A DNA stretch of 64,000 nt. Origin: Ectopseudomonas chengduensis. Its GTDB lineage: Bacteria > Pseudomonadota > Gammaproteobacteria > Pseudomonadales > Pseudomonadaceae. Shown here piece after piece: positions 1 through 8,989 of this stretch (position 1 is the first letter of the stretch; each line of letters begins with the position of its first letter). The notes below the pieces were generated by a model. The model did no database searches. It was not told the origin of the DNA and saw only the letters and a program-made list of their open reading frames with translations. Made by a program: the position numbers and the translations under genes. The stretch covers positions 124,001-188,000 of the forward strand of contig NZ_FMZQ01000007.1 of the NCBI RefSeq assembly GCF_900102635.1, in the 5' to 3' direction.

Positions 1-2625
1 ATACCACGCAGGCGAATTGCCCAGTTCGAGAAGCTGGTGCACAAGGCCAGCGGAAAGAACGGGTATATCGACCTCTTCTGGCCAGGTGTGATGCTCGCCG
101 AGCATAAGTCTCGTGGCAAAGACCTGACCATTGCCCACGATCAGGCCATCGACTACTTCCCAGGGCTGTCCGACAAAGAGCTGCCTCGATACATCGTCGT
201 TTCCGACTTTGCGCGCTTTCGTCTGTACGATCTGGAGGCGGATACCGAGTTCGAATTCCCGCTGGAGGAGCTGCCCCAGCACATCACCGCTTTCGGCTTC
301 ATTGCTGGCTACGAGGCCCGTACCTTCCGCGAGCAGGACCCGGTAAACATCGATGCCGCCGAGCGACTGGGCAAACTGCACGACAAACTGTTTGCGATAG
401 GGTACGAGGGGCACCAGCTGGAGGTTTACCTTGTCCGCCTGCTGTTCTGCCTGTTCGCTGACGACACAGGCATCTTCATGCCGCGAGATGCGTTCGAGGA
501 CTTCATCAGCACCCGCACCAGCGAGGATGGCTCTGACCTGGCCTCTCGGCTGAATGAACTCTTCGAGGTACTGAACACGCCGCCGGAGAAGCGCCTGCGT
601 AACCTCGATGAGCAGCTCGCCGCATTTCCCTATGTGAACGGCAAGCTCTTCGAGGAACACCTGCGTACCGCAAGCTTCGACAAAGAGATGCGCGACCTGC
701 TTCTGTGGTGTTGTCATCTGGACTGGGGCACGATCAGCCCGGCGATATTCGGCTCGCTGTTCCAGGGGATCATGGACGCGAAGGTTCGACGCAACCTGGG
801 CGCGCACTACACCAGCGAGAAGAACATCCTCAAGCTCATCTCGGCGCTGTTCTTGGATGATCTGCGTGCCGAGTACGAGCGGGTCAAGACTCAGCCGGCC
901 AAGTTGCGGGCATTCCACGACAAGCTCGGTAGCCTGAACTTCTTCGACCCAGCCTGTGGATGCGGCAACTTCCTGGTCATCACCTATCGCGAGATTCGTC
1001 TGCTGGAGCTGGAGGTTATCAAGCGGCTCTACAAGCGCGATCAGCAGCAGTTGTCCATGGATGCCGTTGCCCATTACGTGAAGGTCGATGTCGATCAATT
1101 TCATGGCATCGAGATCGAGGAGTGGCCAGCGCAGATTGCCAGGGTGGCCATGTGGCTGATCGATCATCAGATGAACCTGCTGGTTGGCCAGACGTTCGGT
1201 GACGCCCTGGTGCGTATCCCGCTGATCAAGTCGGCCAATATCGTCAATGACAACGCTCTGCGACTTGACTGGAATGATGTGGTGCCGGCGGCGCGCTGTT
1301 GTTTCGTGCTCGGCAATCCACCGTTCGTTGGCGCGAAGATGATGAGCGACGATCAGCGTGCCGATATCCAGTTCGCTCTCGGCGGGATCAAGAACTTGGG
1401 CCTGCTCGACTTCGTAGCCGCCTGGTACATCAAGGCCGCGCGCTATGCCAAGCCGGAAACGCTCTGTGCTTTCGTGTCGACCAACTCGATCACGCAAGGC
1501 GAACAGGCCGGCGTGCTATGGCCAGTGATGCTCGACATGGGTATCCACATCCATTTCGCCCACCGTACCTTCCAATGGCGCAATGAGGCCAAAGGGGTGG
1601 CTGCTGTGCATTGCATCATCGTCGGCTTCAGCCAGTCGGAACCGAGCAAGCGGGTCATCTACGACTATCTCGATATCCGTGGCGAACCGCAGGTGGTGGT
1701 GGCAAGCAACATCAACCCGTATCTGGTCGATGCGGCCGATGTCGTCCTGCAGAACCGCACCAACCCGCTGTGCGACGTACCCAAGATCGGTATCGGCAAT
1801 AAGCCTATCGACGGCGGACATTACTTGTTCACGACGGAGGAGATGGAGGACTTCATCAAGAAGGAACCCGAGTCCAAGCGTTGGTTCCGTCGCTGGGTGG
1901 GCTCCGAGGAGTTCATTAACGGCTTCGAGCGCTGGTGCCTCTGGCTGGGTGAGTGCCCACCCAATGAGCTACGCGCGATGCCGCTGGCCAGGGAGCGGAT
2001 CAAGCTGGTGCGCGAAACGCGCCTGGCCAGTAAGAGCCCGCCCACCCGCAAGCTGGCCGAGACGCCGACACGCTTCCACGTGGAGAACATGCCCAAGGGC
2101 AACTACCTGATCATTCCCGAGGTGTCCTCGGAGCGTCGCCTGTTCATTCCTATCGGCTTCGAAATGCCGGAAACGCTGGCCAGCAATCTGGTCAAGATCA
2201 TGCCGAACGCTGGCATGTACCACTTCGGTATCTTGAACTCGACCATGCACAACGCCTGGATGCGTAATGTCTGCGGCCGCCTCAAGTCGGACTATCGCTA
2301 TTCGGTGGGTATCGTCTACAACAACTACCCGTGGCCGACCAAGTTGTCGCCGGCACAGCAGCACGCGATTGAGAGCGCCGCAGAAGGCGTTCTTCAGGCG
2401 CGAGCGCTCTACGGTGACTCATGCCTGGCCGACCTCTATGACCCGCTGACAATGCCGCCTGAGCTGATCAAGGCACATCGCGATCTGGATCGCGCTGTTG
2501 ATCAGGCCTATGTCACTTCTGGAGGGAAGAAGGCATGGCGCTCTGATGCTGAACGAGTGGCCTTCCTGTTCGAACTGTACCTTGAGCTGACCGCACCTGG
2601 TGTGTCGGCCGTGGCCAAGGCTTAG
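1..2625 (+). CDS. MmeI-like (type IIL) restriction-modification enzyme, 5' end outside window
   Basis: One polypeptide that probably both methylates and cuts DNA. The frame is open from base 1, so the true start lies upstream. A PD-(D/E)xK nuclease motif is visible at the left edge (IDLFWPG followed by AEHK, codons near 67-108). A helical region follows, then an N6-adenine methyltransferase core with the SAM-binding motif DPACGCGNF (bases about 946-970) and the catalytic NPPF (about 1315). The C-terminal part would hold the target recognition domain. MmeI is about 920 residues, so perhaps 50 residues are missing here. Nuclease and methylase motifs both look intact. The next gene starts 10 bp downstream, which suggests an operon with an abortive-infection-type protein. 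A methylase-only relative is less likely because AEHK is present. Confidence 0.85.
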   Translation: MPRRRIAQFEKLVHKASGKNGYIDLFWPGVMLAEHKSRGKDLTIAHDQAIDYFPGLSDKELPRYIVVSDFARFRLYDLEADTEFEFPLEELPQHITAFGFIAGYEARTFREQDPVNIDAAERLGKLHDKLFAIGYEGHQLEVYLVRLLFCLFADDTGIFMPRDAFEDFISTRTSEDGSDLASRLNELFEVLNTPPEKRLRNLDEQLAAFPYVNGKLFEEHLRTASFDKEMRDLLLWCCHLDWGTISPAIFGSLFQGIMDAKVRRNLGAHYTSEKNILKLISALFLDDLRAEYERVKTQPAKLRAFHDKLGSLNFFDPACGCGNFLVITYREIRLLELEVIKRLYKRDQQQLSMDAVAHYVKVDVDQFHGIEIEEWPAQIARVAMWLIDHQMNLLVGQTFGDALVRIPLIKSANIVNDNALRLDWNDVVPAARCCFVLGNPPFVGAKMMSDDQRADIQFALGGIKNLGLLDFVAAWYIKAARYAKPETLCAFVSTNSITQGEQAGVLWPVMLDMGIHIHFAHRTFQWRNEAKGVAAVHCIIVGFSQSEPSKRVIYDYLDIRGEPQVVVASNINPYLVDAADVVLQNRTNPLCDVPKIGIGNKPIDGGHYLFTTEEMEDFIKKEPESKRWFRRWVGSEEFINGFERWCLWLGECPPNELRAMPLARERIKLVRETRLASKSPPTRKLAETPTRFHVENMPKGNYLIIPEVSSERRLFIPIGFEMPETLASNLVKIMPNAGMYHFGILNSTMHNAWMRNVCGRLKSDYRYSVGIVYNNYPWPTKLSPAQQHAIESAAEGVLQARALYGDSCLADLYDPLTMPPELIKAHRDLDRAVDQAYVTSGGKKAWRSDAERVAFLFELYLELTAPGVSAVAKA

Positions 2626-2635
2626 AGGTAGTGCC

Positions 2636-3454
2636 ATGGCGGAGATCACTGCCTTCGAGCGGCGCAAGCTCGAAAAGGTGCTTGGGATGGGGGACGGGTA
2701 TGTCCTGGACTTCTCGGATCGCACTTATGCTGAGTTCTTTCTCGACTTTCGAGTCGATATCGACGCGCCGGAGTACCGGGTAGGCGGTGGCTCTAAAGCC
2801 AAGCGCATGCGTACCTTCTGGGAGATTGCTCCGAACCACACAGTCGGCAAGGTGCTCGACGGGCTGATTGCTTACGGGCTTCAGATAGACCGTCTGGGTG
2901 ACAGCAACCCTGCGCTGGTTGATGACTGTCGCAAGATCGCTCAGCGCCTACTCAGCGACCAGCCAGTTGCCGATATGGAGGCGCTGACCGCGATTGCAGA
3001 TGAGCGCGACTTCGAGGTGGTCGCCGAGCACGTGCGTGAGGCCATCGAGAAGAACCAGCCGGAGGGTGCCCTTGATCGGCTACACACGTTCGTCAACAAG
3101 TTCATCCGGGTGACCTGTGAGCCGCACGGCATCACGATCAGCCGCGACAAGCCACTGCACAGTGTCTTCGGCGAGTATGTGAAGGCACTACGCGCAAGTG
3201 GCCACCTTGAGTCGGCGATGACCGAGCGCATATTGAGGTCCAGCATCTCGGTACTGGAGGCTTTCAACGATGTGCGCAACAACAAGAGCCTCGCTCACGA
3301 CAATCCGATCCTGAACTACGACGAGAGCCTGCTGATCTTCAATCACGTTGCATCCTCGATCCGCTTCATAAAGTCCTTGGAAGCGAGGATCAAGGCCAAG
3401 AGCCTGGCGCAGAAGGCCGACGAGCCCCTGTGGGATGAGACCATACCTTTCTGA
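2636..3454 (+). CDS. Abortive-infection C-terminal (Abi_C) domain protein
   Basis: A 272-residue soluble protein. Its last 80 residues, with FNDVRNNKSLAHDN and a helix ending in IRFIKSLE, resemble the Abi_C domain, whose RN...H motif recalls HEPN folds. The N-terminal half is not recognised. The chosen ATG follows a GAGGTAG-like ribosome site; an earlier in-frame start would overlap the methylase gene. It sits 10 bp after the restriction-modification gene, so a joint defence role is plausible but inferred. No membrane segment is visible. Confidence 0.65.
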   Translation: MAEITAFERRKLEKVLGMGDGYVLDFSDRTYAEFFLDFRVDIDAPEYRVGGGSKAKRMRTFWEIAPNHTVGKVLDGLIAYGLQIDRLGDSNPALVDDCRKIAQRLLSDQPVADMEALTAIADERDFEVVAEHVREAIEKNQPEGALDRLHTFVNKFIRVTCEPHGITISRDKPLHSVFGEYVKALRASGHLESAMTERILRSSISVLEAFNDVRNNKSLAHDNPILNYDESLLIFNHVASSIRFIKSLEARIKAKSLAQKADEPLWDETIPF

Positions 3455-3472
3455 CGCACCGGGGAGAAACGC

Positions 3473-3715
3473 ATGGTAGATGAGAATCTGAAGGCCAGCG
3501 AGCTGGAGCGGTTCGCGCGGAACCTGGAGAACTTCGCCAAGACCAATCCAGGTGAGGAGATGTACTACCGTTTCCACGGCATTCTGGAAGGCCAGATCGT
3601 TACGCTGGAATGCTGCGGGGTGATCACCAGCCAGGGCGCGGTGAAGCTGCACCAGCAGATGGCCGAGGTCGTTCGTTCCAAGCGCGTCGCAACTCAGCAA
3701 CCTGGCCCAGTGTAG
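3473..3715 (+). CDS. Small hypothetical protein, third gene of the R-M/Abi cassette
   Basis: An 80-residue protein preceded by GGGGAGAAACGC, a fair ribosome site, and 18 bp downstream of the Abi_C gene. The sequence has a charged helical N-terminus and a beta-like centre (YYRFHGILEGQIVTLECCG). I recognise no family. Its position suggests an accessory subunit or regulator, which is inference only. Confidence 0.5.
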   Translation: MVDENLKASELERFARNLENFAKTNPGEEMYYRFHGILEGQIVTLECCGVITSQGAVKLHQQMAEVVRSKRVATQQPGPV

Positions 3716-3761
3716 GGTCAGCTGCCGGCATCCGTGCCGACGGTTGGTGCGCAAGCCAGGC

Positions 3762-4688
3762 CTACATGCCCTTGAAGCGGCCCACGACGGTCGCGTTCTT
3801 TCCTTCTGCCCAAAGCCTTTGGGCAGCTTCTAGAGTGGTTGATTGAGCTTCAGGGGTACTGTTCTTGTGCAAATAGAACGTACTGGTCTCTGGGTCTGTT
3901 CCCAAGACGAGTCGTAGCGTTTCCTTGAACAGATTGGGCCTACTCCAAAGAGAGAAGTCGACAGTAGTCTTTCGCCGCTCAGGATCACGCAAGGTGAACT
4001 GTTGCCCTGATCGTTGGATGAGGACAAAGGCCCTATTCACGTGCCTGATCTGGGTTGATATGTCGATTAGGTCAGCCATACGCACCAGATAAACTAGCGC
4101 AATGCGTTTGCTTCTTGCCCAAGCCTGGCAGTCTGGCCAGTAGGACTTGGCAGATTCTGGAACTCCTTCATCCAACAGAACGATAGTTCCGGCCGGGAGT
4201 TCGAGTGATCTAACGTCTGGGTATCCTGAAACGCCTGGGTAGAATCCAATAATGGAGCCAGGCACGGGGGAAGACGACCCCTCTTGCCAAATCGATGGAG
4301 CCAGATCGGGACACTTTCTTTGATCCTGGGCTGAGCACAAAACCACTGGCCTAGGGCCTGCTGGCGATAGCATCGTAGTCGAGTGAATTAAGCTAACGAG
4401 CTTGCCAGGGCCGATATCCCCGGCTACCAAAGCCTCATTCTTTATCCCCGTGAAACTTGCACTGAAATACGGCTCGTCAGCAACAGGGAAGGACAAAGAC
4501 GCGATTTCTGCATTGAATTCGCGCAGTGCCCCAGTAACCTTCGCCCACGGCAAAGCAAGCCCGTGCTGCGCCGCGATCCTGTCGAGAGCTTCGGTGTGGG
4601 GGATGGACTGGCTCTTGGCCAGGCGCTTGGCGTCCTTCTTCGCTTGGGCAAAGGTGACGCCGGAGGGGAAACGCAGATCATCGAGCAT
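3762..4688 (-). CDS. Hypothetical protein with KDAKRLAK N-terminal motif
   Basis: A 308-residue protein of unknown function, convergent with the defence cassette. Its N-terminus (FAQAKKDAKRLAKSQ, then LDRIAAQHG) matches a short helical segment seen at the start of many plasmid-borne proteins of unknown role; a related segment occurs in the gene at 23176-23700. The rest is soluble and mixed alpha/beta, with a serine-rich stretch near residues 130-150. The ATG at 4688 is preferred over the upstream GTG because GGAG lies at the right distance. Confidence 0.55.
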   Translation of the reverse strand: MLDDLRFPSGVTFAQAKKDAKRLAKSQSIPHTEALDRIAAQHGLALPWAKVTGALREFNAEIASLSFPVADEPYFSASFTGIKNEALVAGDIGPGKLVSLIHSTTMLSPAGPRPVVLCSAQDQRKCPDLAPSIWQEGSSSPVPGSIIGFYPGVSGYPDVRSLELPAGTIVLLDEGVPESAKSYWPDCQAWARSKRIALVYLVRMADLIDISTQIRHVNRAFVLIQRSGQQFTLRDPERRKTTVDFSLWSRPNLFKETLRLVLGTDPETSTFYLHKNSTPEAQSTTLEAAQRLWAEGKNATVVGRFKGM

Positions 4689-4780
4689 GGCAATCTCCAC
4701 GCGGCATTTGCGTTACGCCCACTGAACACATGCCGCAGCTGGCATGCTAGATGTCGATTGGTGAGGGAGATGCCATTGGC

Positions 4781-5416
4781 CTAGATCGGCCTTCGCCCTG
4801 GTGGGCGTGCTGGCGCTGGCGGCGCGCCAGCAAATCCTACGTCTGCTGGCAGCCTTGAGCAAGGGGGCTGCTGTTGCTTTCCCTGCACCAGCAGATGCGC
4901 ATAGCGCTCGATCTGCGCCCTGATCTCATCTGCCGAATGAGGACAGTCTACCTTGTCCTCGAAGCGCTGAAGGAAGCCGCCGGGTAGCAGCGCCAGCGCC
5001 TCCAGTCCGAGAGCATGGGCAGCCGCAACCCCGGCGATATCGACGCCTGTCTGGCCACCGGAACGCACTAGCGATAGCGGCCAGTGAGGTGCAACGGTCG
5101 CCAGTACGGCATAGACCCACTGGTTGACGTGTTCCTGCGACCAGCCCGCCCTGGACAGCGTATAGATACCATTGCCGGCGATATTGAGCGTGCTGGCGTT
5201 GCGACGACGTAGCTCTGCATAGAGCTTGCGGGCGGCCAGAATGGGGTCACCGCCAAGGGGTAGGCCAAGGTAGCGATCACCAGCCGCCTTGTGCGTCAGC
5301 CGCTCGCCAGCGGTCGTAAAGTCGACGGCCAGCGCCACCGTAAGGTCAGCCGCGTGAGCGTTCACATAGGTGCGTGGTGCGTAGGTGGCTGAAGAGTGCG
5401 CTTGAATGGTCAGCAT
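4781..5416 (-). CDS. SLOG / molybdenum-carrier-like Rossmann protein
   Basis: The C-terminal half carries SGGQTGVDIAGVAAAHALG, the glycine-rich signature of the putative Moco-carrier branch of the SLOG nucleotide-binding superfamily. The N-terminal half (LNIAGNGIYTLSRAG followed by QEHVNQWVYAVL) resembles a conserved region of phage and plasmid proteins that precedes this fold. The last 30 residues are proline- and arginine-rich and probably disordered. SLOG proteins bind nucleotides or nucleotide-derived ligands; the ligand here cannot be told from sequence. Confidence 0.6.
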   Translation of the reverse strand: MLTIQAHSSATYAPRTYVNAHAADLTVALAVDFTTAGERLTHKAAGDRYLGLPLGGDPILAARKLYAELRRRNASTLNIAGNGIYTLSRAGWSQEHVNQWVYAVLATVAPHWPLSLVRSGGQTGVDIAGVAAAHALGLEALALLPGGFLQRFEDKVDCPHSADEIRAQIERYAHLLVQGKQQQPPCSRLPADVGFAGAPPAPARPPGRRPI

Positions 5417-5449
5417 GGCAGCGATCTTGCTATCGAGAGTAGGGTAGGG

Positions 5450-5938
5450 TCAGCACTCGACCAGGCGGGTGTAGGCGAGAATGGCCTCGCCAGACTCCGA
5501 GTCGGTGCCTTCGACGGGTGTGTCCGATATGACTTTGCTTGCGACACGCTGAGAAGCCAGATTGTCCTTGCCGACGACTGCCTCGACATAGAACGACTTG
5601 ACGCCATGCCGGCCGAGCCCCAGGCGCAGCTCCTGAATACCCTGCTCAACGATCTCCTTGGCCCACCCTCGGTTGCAATACGCCTCTGGCACGGCATACC
5701 CCAGGTTGAAGCAGGGAATGCCGTCTATGGGCTCGTGATGGACGAATATGGAAATCGCCTTCACGCGGCCGTGCTCGATCTTCGCGTAGGTGTACCGTGC
5801 GATGCCGGTTGGCTGATCGTGGATGACACGAACGCTTGGGCTCATTTCGGTGGGGTGGGTCTGCATGCCTCGGCGTATTTCTCGCTGAAGACTCACCAGT
5901 GCTTCCATTGGGTCCGCGATTCGAATGGATTTGCTCAT
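5450..5938 (-). CDS. GNAT-family N-acetyltransferase
   Basis: A 162-residue single-domain protein. The segment VPEAYCNRGWAKEIVEQGIQEL fits motif A of GNAT enzymes, with NRGWA in place of the usual RGxG acetyl-CoA pyrophosphate loop. VGKDNLASQRVASKV fits motif B, which follows the cofactor. A long reverse-strand frame overlaps it, but only this strand gives family motifs. The stop lies beside the start of no other minus-strand gene; the PLD-like gene ends 2 bp upstream, so the two are probably co-transcribed. Substrate unknown. Confidence 0.7.
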   Translation of the reverse strand: MSKSIRIADPMEALVSLQREIRRGMQTHPTEMSPSVRVIHDQPTGIARYTYAKIEHGRVKAISIFVHHEPIDGIPCFNLGYAVPEAYCNRGWAKEIVEQGIQELRLGLGRHGVKSFYVEAVVGKDNLASQRVASKVISDTPVEGTDSESGEAILAYTRLVEC

Positions 5939-5940
5939 CG

Positions 5941-6660
5941 TTAAATCACCAGCGCTTCAGGCCAAAGGAAGTAGAAGCCACGCCCCCCGCGATGGAAGCT
6001 GCCCCCAGCCTCTTTGCCTTTCTCGGTCAGGTAGTGGTGTGTGCCTTTCAATTCAAGCAGTCCATGGGTGACCAAGCGCTCGAAAGCTTCGGCGGTGGTT
6101 ATGCCGACCCTGGTCGCCAGCTTTGCGGTAGTCAGCTTTTCGAAACCTGCCGCACCGGCCTCTGCTTCATCACCGCTCGGCTCAACCTCATCAACTGCAC
6201 CTGCCTTCTGTGGGACCTTCTCCAGCGCAATGCGAACCTCATCGCTGACACGGATCAGGCGCTGAGCCTCATCATAAGCATCGCGGAAGACCTGACCGTC
6301 CTCTTCGCGAGACAGATAGATGCCCATCTCGTTGTTGTTGACCTGGCTGAATTCGTACAGGTTGAGGCTGGTGATGATGCAGGCCTCTTCGTTCATGTAG
6401 CACTTCGCGTGGAGGTTCTTGCAGAAGCTGGTACGTACGAAGTCCAAATTCTTCAGCCAGTTGATCTCATCCGGGTGAAGCTCGCTCTTCCCATAGACGA
6501 TGCGTATGTCGATCTTCATACGGTTCTTGTCTTCGAGCAGTTCGCGAATCCGGTCGTTGAGTTTCAGAAACGGGCTGATCAGGATAAGCCGCTCGCGCGC
6601 ACCCTTGATGAGTTCCTCCAGGTAGTAGGTTGTCGCGCTGGTGTTCAAAAATTTTGGCAT
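5941..6660 (-). CDS. Phospholipase D-like (single HKD) protein with C-terminal winged helix
   Basis: The first 120 residues form a PLD-like nuclease/phosphodiesterase domain with one HxK motif (H84-A-K86) followed by the SLNLYEFS and NNNEMGI segments typical of stand-alone PLD-family proteins near helicases and nucleases. After an acidic linker rich in E and A, residues 170-239 look like a winged helix (TTAKLATRVGITTAEAFERL). One HKD copy implies that it would act as a dimer. DNA or RNA is a likelier substrate than lipid. Start supported by GGACCTCAGC upstream. Confidence 0.65.
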   Translation of the reverse strand: MPKFLNTSATTYYLEELIKGARERLILISPFLKLNDRIRELLEDKNRMKIDIRIVYGKSELHPDEINWLKNLDFVRTSFCKNLHAKCYMNEEACIITSLNLYEFSQVNNNEMGIYLSREEDGQVFRDAYDEAQRLIRVSDEVRIALEKVPQKAGAVDEVEPSGDEAEAGAAGFEKLTTAKLATRVGITTAEAFERLVTHGLLELKGTHHYLTEKGKEAGGSFHRGGRGFYFLWPEALVI

Positions 6661-6699
6661 GCTGAGGTCCTTCTTTCCGGTACTGCGAATGTTGAATGA

Positions 6700-6990
6700 T
6701 CAGGCGTTGGCGGTATCTGATTCTATGAGGCCCAGTTCATCTGTGTGGCCAAGTACTTTGGAAGCCAGGTCATCGAGTGTTGACCCGATAGGGCCCGCGT
6801 GCAGCACTCGCGCTTCCCATTCGGATAGCGCTTCTTCTTCGATGCCGAGTTGGCCCGCGATATCTTCAGGCATCTCCAAGTCGTCCAGGGCAATAGCGGC
6901 CACGACTACGAGAGTGGCCAGGTCTTCGGCAGGGAGGCTGAGTAGTTTCTCGCGGAAGCGTTCGATGGCAGCCGGGTCAGGTGTCTTCAC
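6700..6990 (-). CDS. Hypothetical acidic protein
   Basis: A 96-residue helical acidic protein starting at GTG, chosen because AAGGAT sits just upstream and the longer ATG start would overlap most of the previous gene's end. It follows the 7002-7526 gene by 11 bp, so the two are likely translated together. Only a helical pattern (LPAEDLATLVVVAAIALDDL) is seen. Confidence 0.5.
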   Translation of the reverse strand: MKTPDPAAIERFREKLLSLPAEDLATLVVVAAIALDDLEMPEDIAGQLGIEEEALSEWEARVLHAGPIGSTLDDLASKVLGHTDELGLIESDTANA

Positions 6991-7001
6991 TGGGTATCCT
7001 T

Positions 7002-7526
7002 TTACTTGGAGAGGCTTAAACGCTGCTCGACCTGCAACCATTCCCCTCTGGGTTGGTATACGTCGAAACCCACGCACATCACATCCATGGGCATGCGCTT
7101 GAATGATGGGAATTCCGAATAGGGATCAAACACGGCAATGTCGTACTTCGGGTGCCTGAAGGCAGTTGCCCAGTACCATTTGCCGGGAGCGCCGCGCCAA
7201 TCGGCGCGAATCTTGAGAATGCCGAGACCTTGGAAATCATCCCACCCGCGCCAGCGTCTGGTTTGTTGGACAAGGCCTGTGCTGGCGACCGCCATGCGCA
7301 TTTCGCTGAGGTTGTTTGAGAAGGGAGCACGGCCGGTGCGCCGAACGCCGAGGCCTAGACCGACAAAGACTTGTCGCGCTTCTTCGAAGCTGATGCCGGC
7401 GACCATGGCCAAGCAAGCGACGCCGCTGTAGTAGCCGTGAGCATGGATTCTCTGCACGCCGCACCGTGCTTGCCAGTCTTCTGGCTCAGCGGTCGCTGTA
7501 GCTGGATCAATCGCTGCGTCGGTCAT
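7002..7526 (-). CDS. Possible papain-fold (C39-like) cysteine peptidase
   Basis: A 174-residue protein. YYSGVACLAMVAGISFEEA resembles the start of C39-like and related papain-fold domains, where a Cys at the helix start (here C in VACLAMV) is the nucleophile. HPKYDIAVFDPY would supply the His and Asp. The ATG after GGGGAGGAGCAGG is clearly the start. The family call is tentative because the Gln/Asp before the Cys is not obvious; it may be a catalytically dead relative. Confidence 0.4.
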   Translation of the reverse strand: MTDAAIDPATATAEPEDWQARCGVQRIHAHGYYSGVACLAMVAGISFEEARQVFVGLGLGVRRTGRAPFSNNLSEMRMAVASTGLVQQTRRWRGWDDFQGLGILKIRADWRGAPGKWYWATAFRHPKYDIAVFDPYSEFPSFKRMPMDVMCVGFDVYQPRGEWLQVEQRLSLSK

Positions 7527-7598
7527 CCTGCTCCTCCCCAAGCGTCTGAAGCTGCCCTGCCAACGTTATGGCGGGGCAGGCCTGCTGGTGCTGCGCGG

Positions 7599-7811
7599 TT
7601 ATGCGGTGTGCTCTTCGCTTGCTTCTGCACCGCACCATTCGCAGCTATCGCCCAGGTCCGGATCACCAGCACCTTCGACGGTAACGATGCGGGTATTCTC
7701 GCCGGCTTTCTGATCCTCTTCGACGCAATCGTCGCAGAGGTTGACGGTAGGGTATTGGTCGGCCGCGCTATCGGCCTGCATGTCTCCGTACACAACGCAT
7801 TTCTTCATGGT
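7599..7811 (-). CDS. Small zinc-ribbon-like protein
   Basis: A 70-residue protein with CDDC near the middle and CEWC near the C-terminus, a pattern fit to bind one Zn ion. The ATG is preceded by AAGGAG at ideal spacing; a longer reading frame upstream has no such site. The role is unknown; small CxxC proteins of this kind are common on phages and plasmids. Confidence 0.55.
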   Translation of the reverse strand, partial: TMKKCVVYGDMQADSAADQYPTVNLCDDCVEEDQKAGENTRIVTVEGAGDPDLGDSCEWCGAEASEEHTA

Positions 7812-7855
7812 ATTGCTCCTTGGGTTGATCCCGTCGATGCGGGGGTACTGGTGGG

Positions 7856-8134
7856 CTAAGCGGCGGCACGCCTGGCCAGTTCGCGGCAACGAAGCGCGAG
7901 TTTGTGGTGATAATCGGCCCCCGTGCATGTCGCTTCGAGACGAAGCATCTCGCTGAGCGTTGCATTGGGGTTGCCGTGTTTCTGAACGGCCGTCGTCAAC
8001 TCTTCGCACATGCGCACCAGGTACTTGCTGGCGCTATGTTCTGGATGCCGAGCATAGTCGTCAGCGAGGGTGCCACGGCACTCCAGCGCTTTAGCGATGA
8101 TGCTCCAGTAGGGTTCGTATTCTTTCTCGGACAT
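7856..8134 (-). CDS. Hypothetical helical protein
   Basis: A 92-residue mostly helical protein that starts 6 bp after the lipoprotein gene stop, with GAGGGCTG overlapping that stop as its ribosome site. This arrangement implies translational coupling. No recognised domain. Confidence 0.5.
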   Translation of the reverse strand: MSEKEYEPYWSIIAKALECRGTLADDYARHPEHSASKYLVRMCEELTTAVQKHGNPNATLSEMLRLEATCTGADYHHKLALRCRELARRAAA

Positions 8135-8140
8135 GATCAA

Positions 8141-8929
8141 TCAGCCCTCAATCCGCTTGTAGATGGCCCTCACCAGGTCAACTGCCGGCGTCTTCGAATG
8201 ATCTGTCTTGCCGTAGTAGTAGTTCGTAACTGCTGGCCAGATGTCCCCGGTCTTGTCGCCCACATCCTTCATGAGCCACCAGGCAGCAGCGCGATAGTTG
8301 GTGCACGGGTCGTTCTTCACCGCGTCGATATCGGCACCTATGCCATCGGCTGCCATCGGTATTGCGATCTCGCCAAAGCCCATTGGCCCATAGCCGCCGC
8401 TGGGGTTGAGGCCGGGTTTGCCTTGCTCTGCCAGTGCCATGGCCTGAAAGACCCGCACGGGTGCCCCGAACTCCTGTGCGGCCTCGGTAGCGCACTTGGG
8501 CAGCAGCTTTGCCTGTGCCGCATAAGTGTCGACCAGCACCGGTTCGCCGTTTTCGCGGAAGAGGTGCATCCGCAAGTCGTTGTCTCCGCTGCGCGTAACC
8601 GTCCAGCGCTCCGACGAGGATTTACCGCTGGTCATATCCACCACAGTGAGCGAGACCTCGGTAGCCGAGGGCGGGATTACCAGGCAGTCATTCGAGCTGG
8701 TATCAGCACCTCCACCAATGATCTGCATCAGGCGGTCGGGCTTGGGGCAAGCATCCTGACCGATGATGGCTAGCGGGATTCCTCCGGATACCACCACGTA
8801 GCCAGGTTGGAAAACGAGGGTGACCGGCTCTTCGCCGGCCAGCTTGGCAATTTGCGACCCGACCTTTTCAGCGAGGTCACAGCCAGCCATCGCAATGGCC
8901 AGGCATAGAAGCATGAGGTGTTTTTTCAT
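8141..8929 (-). CDS. Lipoprotein with lytic transglycosylase-like C-terminal domain
   Basis: The N-terminus is a lipoprotein signal (MKKHLMLLCLAIAMAGC), with the lipid-bearing Cys at residue 17. A beta-rich middle region follows. The last 110 residues resemble an SLT lysozyme-like fold: FQAMALAEQG would carry the catalytic Glu, GGYGPMGFGEI matches the G(L)MQI region, and NYRAAAWWL matches the later helix. Such enzymes cut peptidoglycan to let secretion or conjugation machines through, as VirB1 does. No other conjugation gene is in this window, so that link is inference. Confidence 0.6.
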   Translation of the reverse strand: MKKHLMLLCLAIAMAGCDLAEKVGSQIAKLAGEEPVTLVFQPGYVVVSGGIPLAIIGQDACPKPDRLMQIIGGGADTSSNDCLVIPPSATEVSLTVVDMTSGKSSSERWTVTRSGDNDLRMHLFRENGEPVLVDTYAAQAKLLPKCATEAAQEFGAPVRVFQAMALAEQGKPGLNPSGGYGPMGFGEIAIPMAADGIGADIDAVKNDPCTNYRAAAWWLMKDVGDKTGDIWPAVTNYYYGKTDHSKTPAVDLVRAIYKRIEG

Positions 8930-8989
8930 CGTGCAGACATCCTTATTGGGTTTTCATGATACTGATTTGATATTGCCGATGCCGCCAGA

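Noticed and set aside
1583..2110. Plus-strand open frame of 175 codons inside the methylase gene
   Set aside because: Arg/Ser-rich composition in an alternative frame of the MmeI-like gene.
5836..6699. Plus-strand open frame of 287 codons
   Set aside because: It is the shadow of the PLD-like and GNAT genes on the minus strand.
7371..7859. Plus-strand open frame of 162 codons
   Set aside because: It overlaps three minus-strand genes that each have good ribosome sites.
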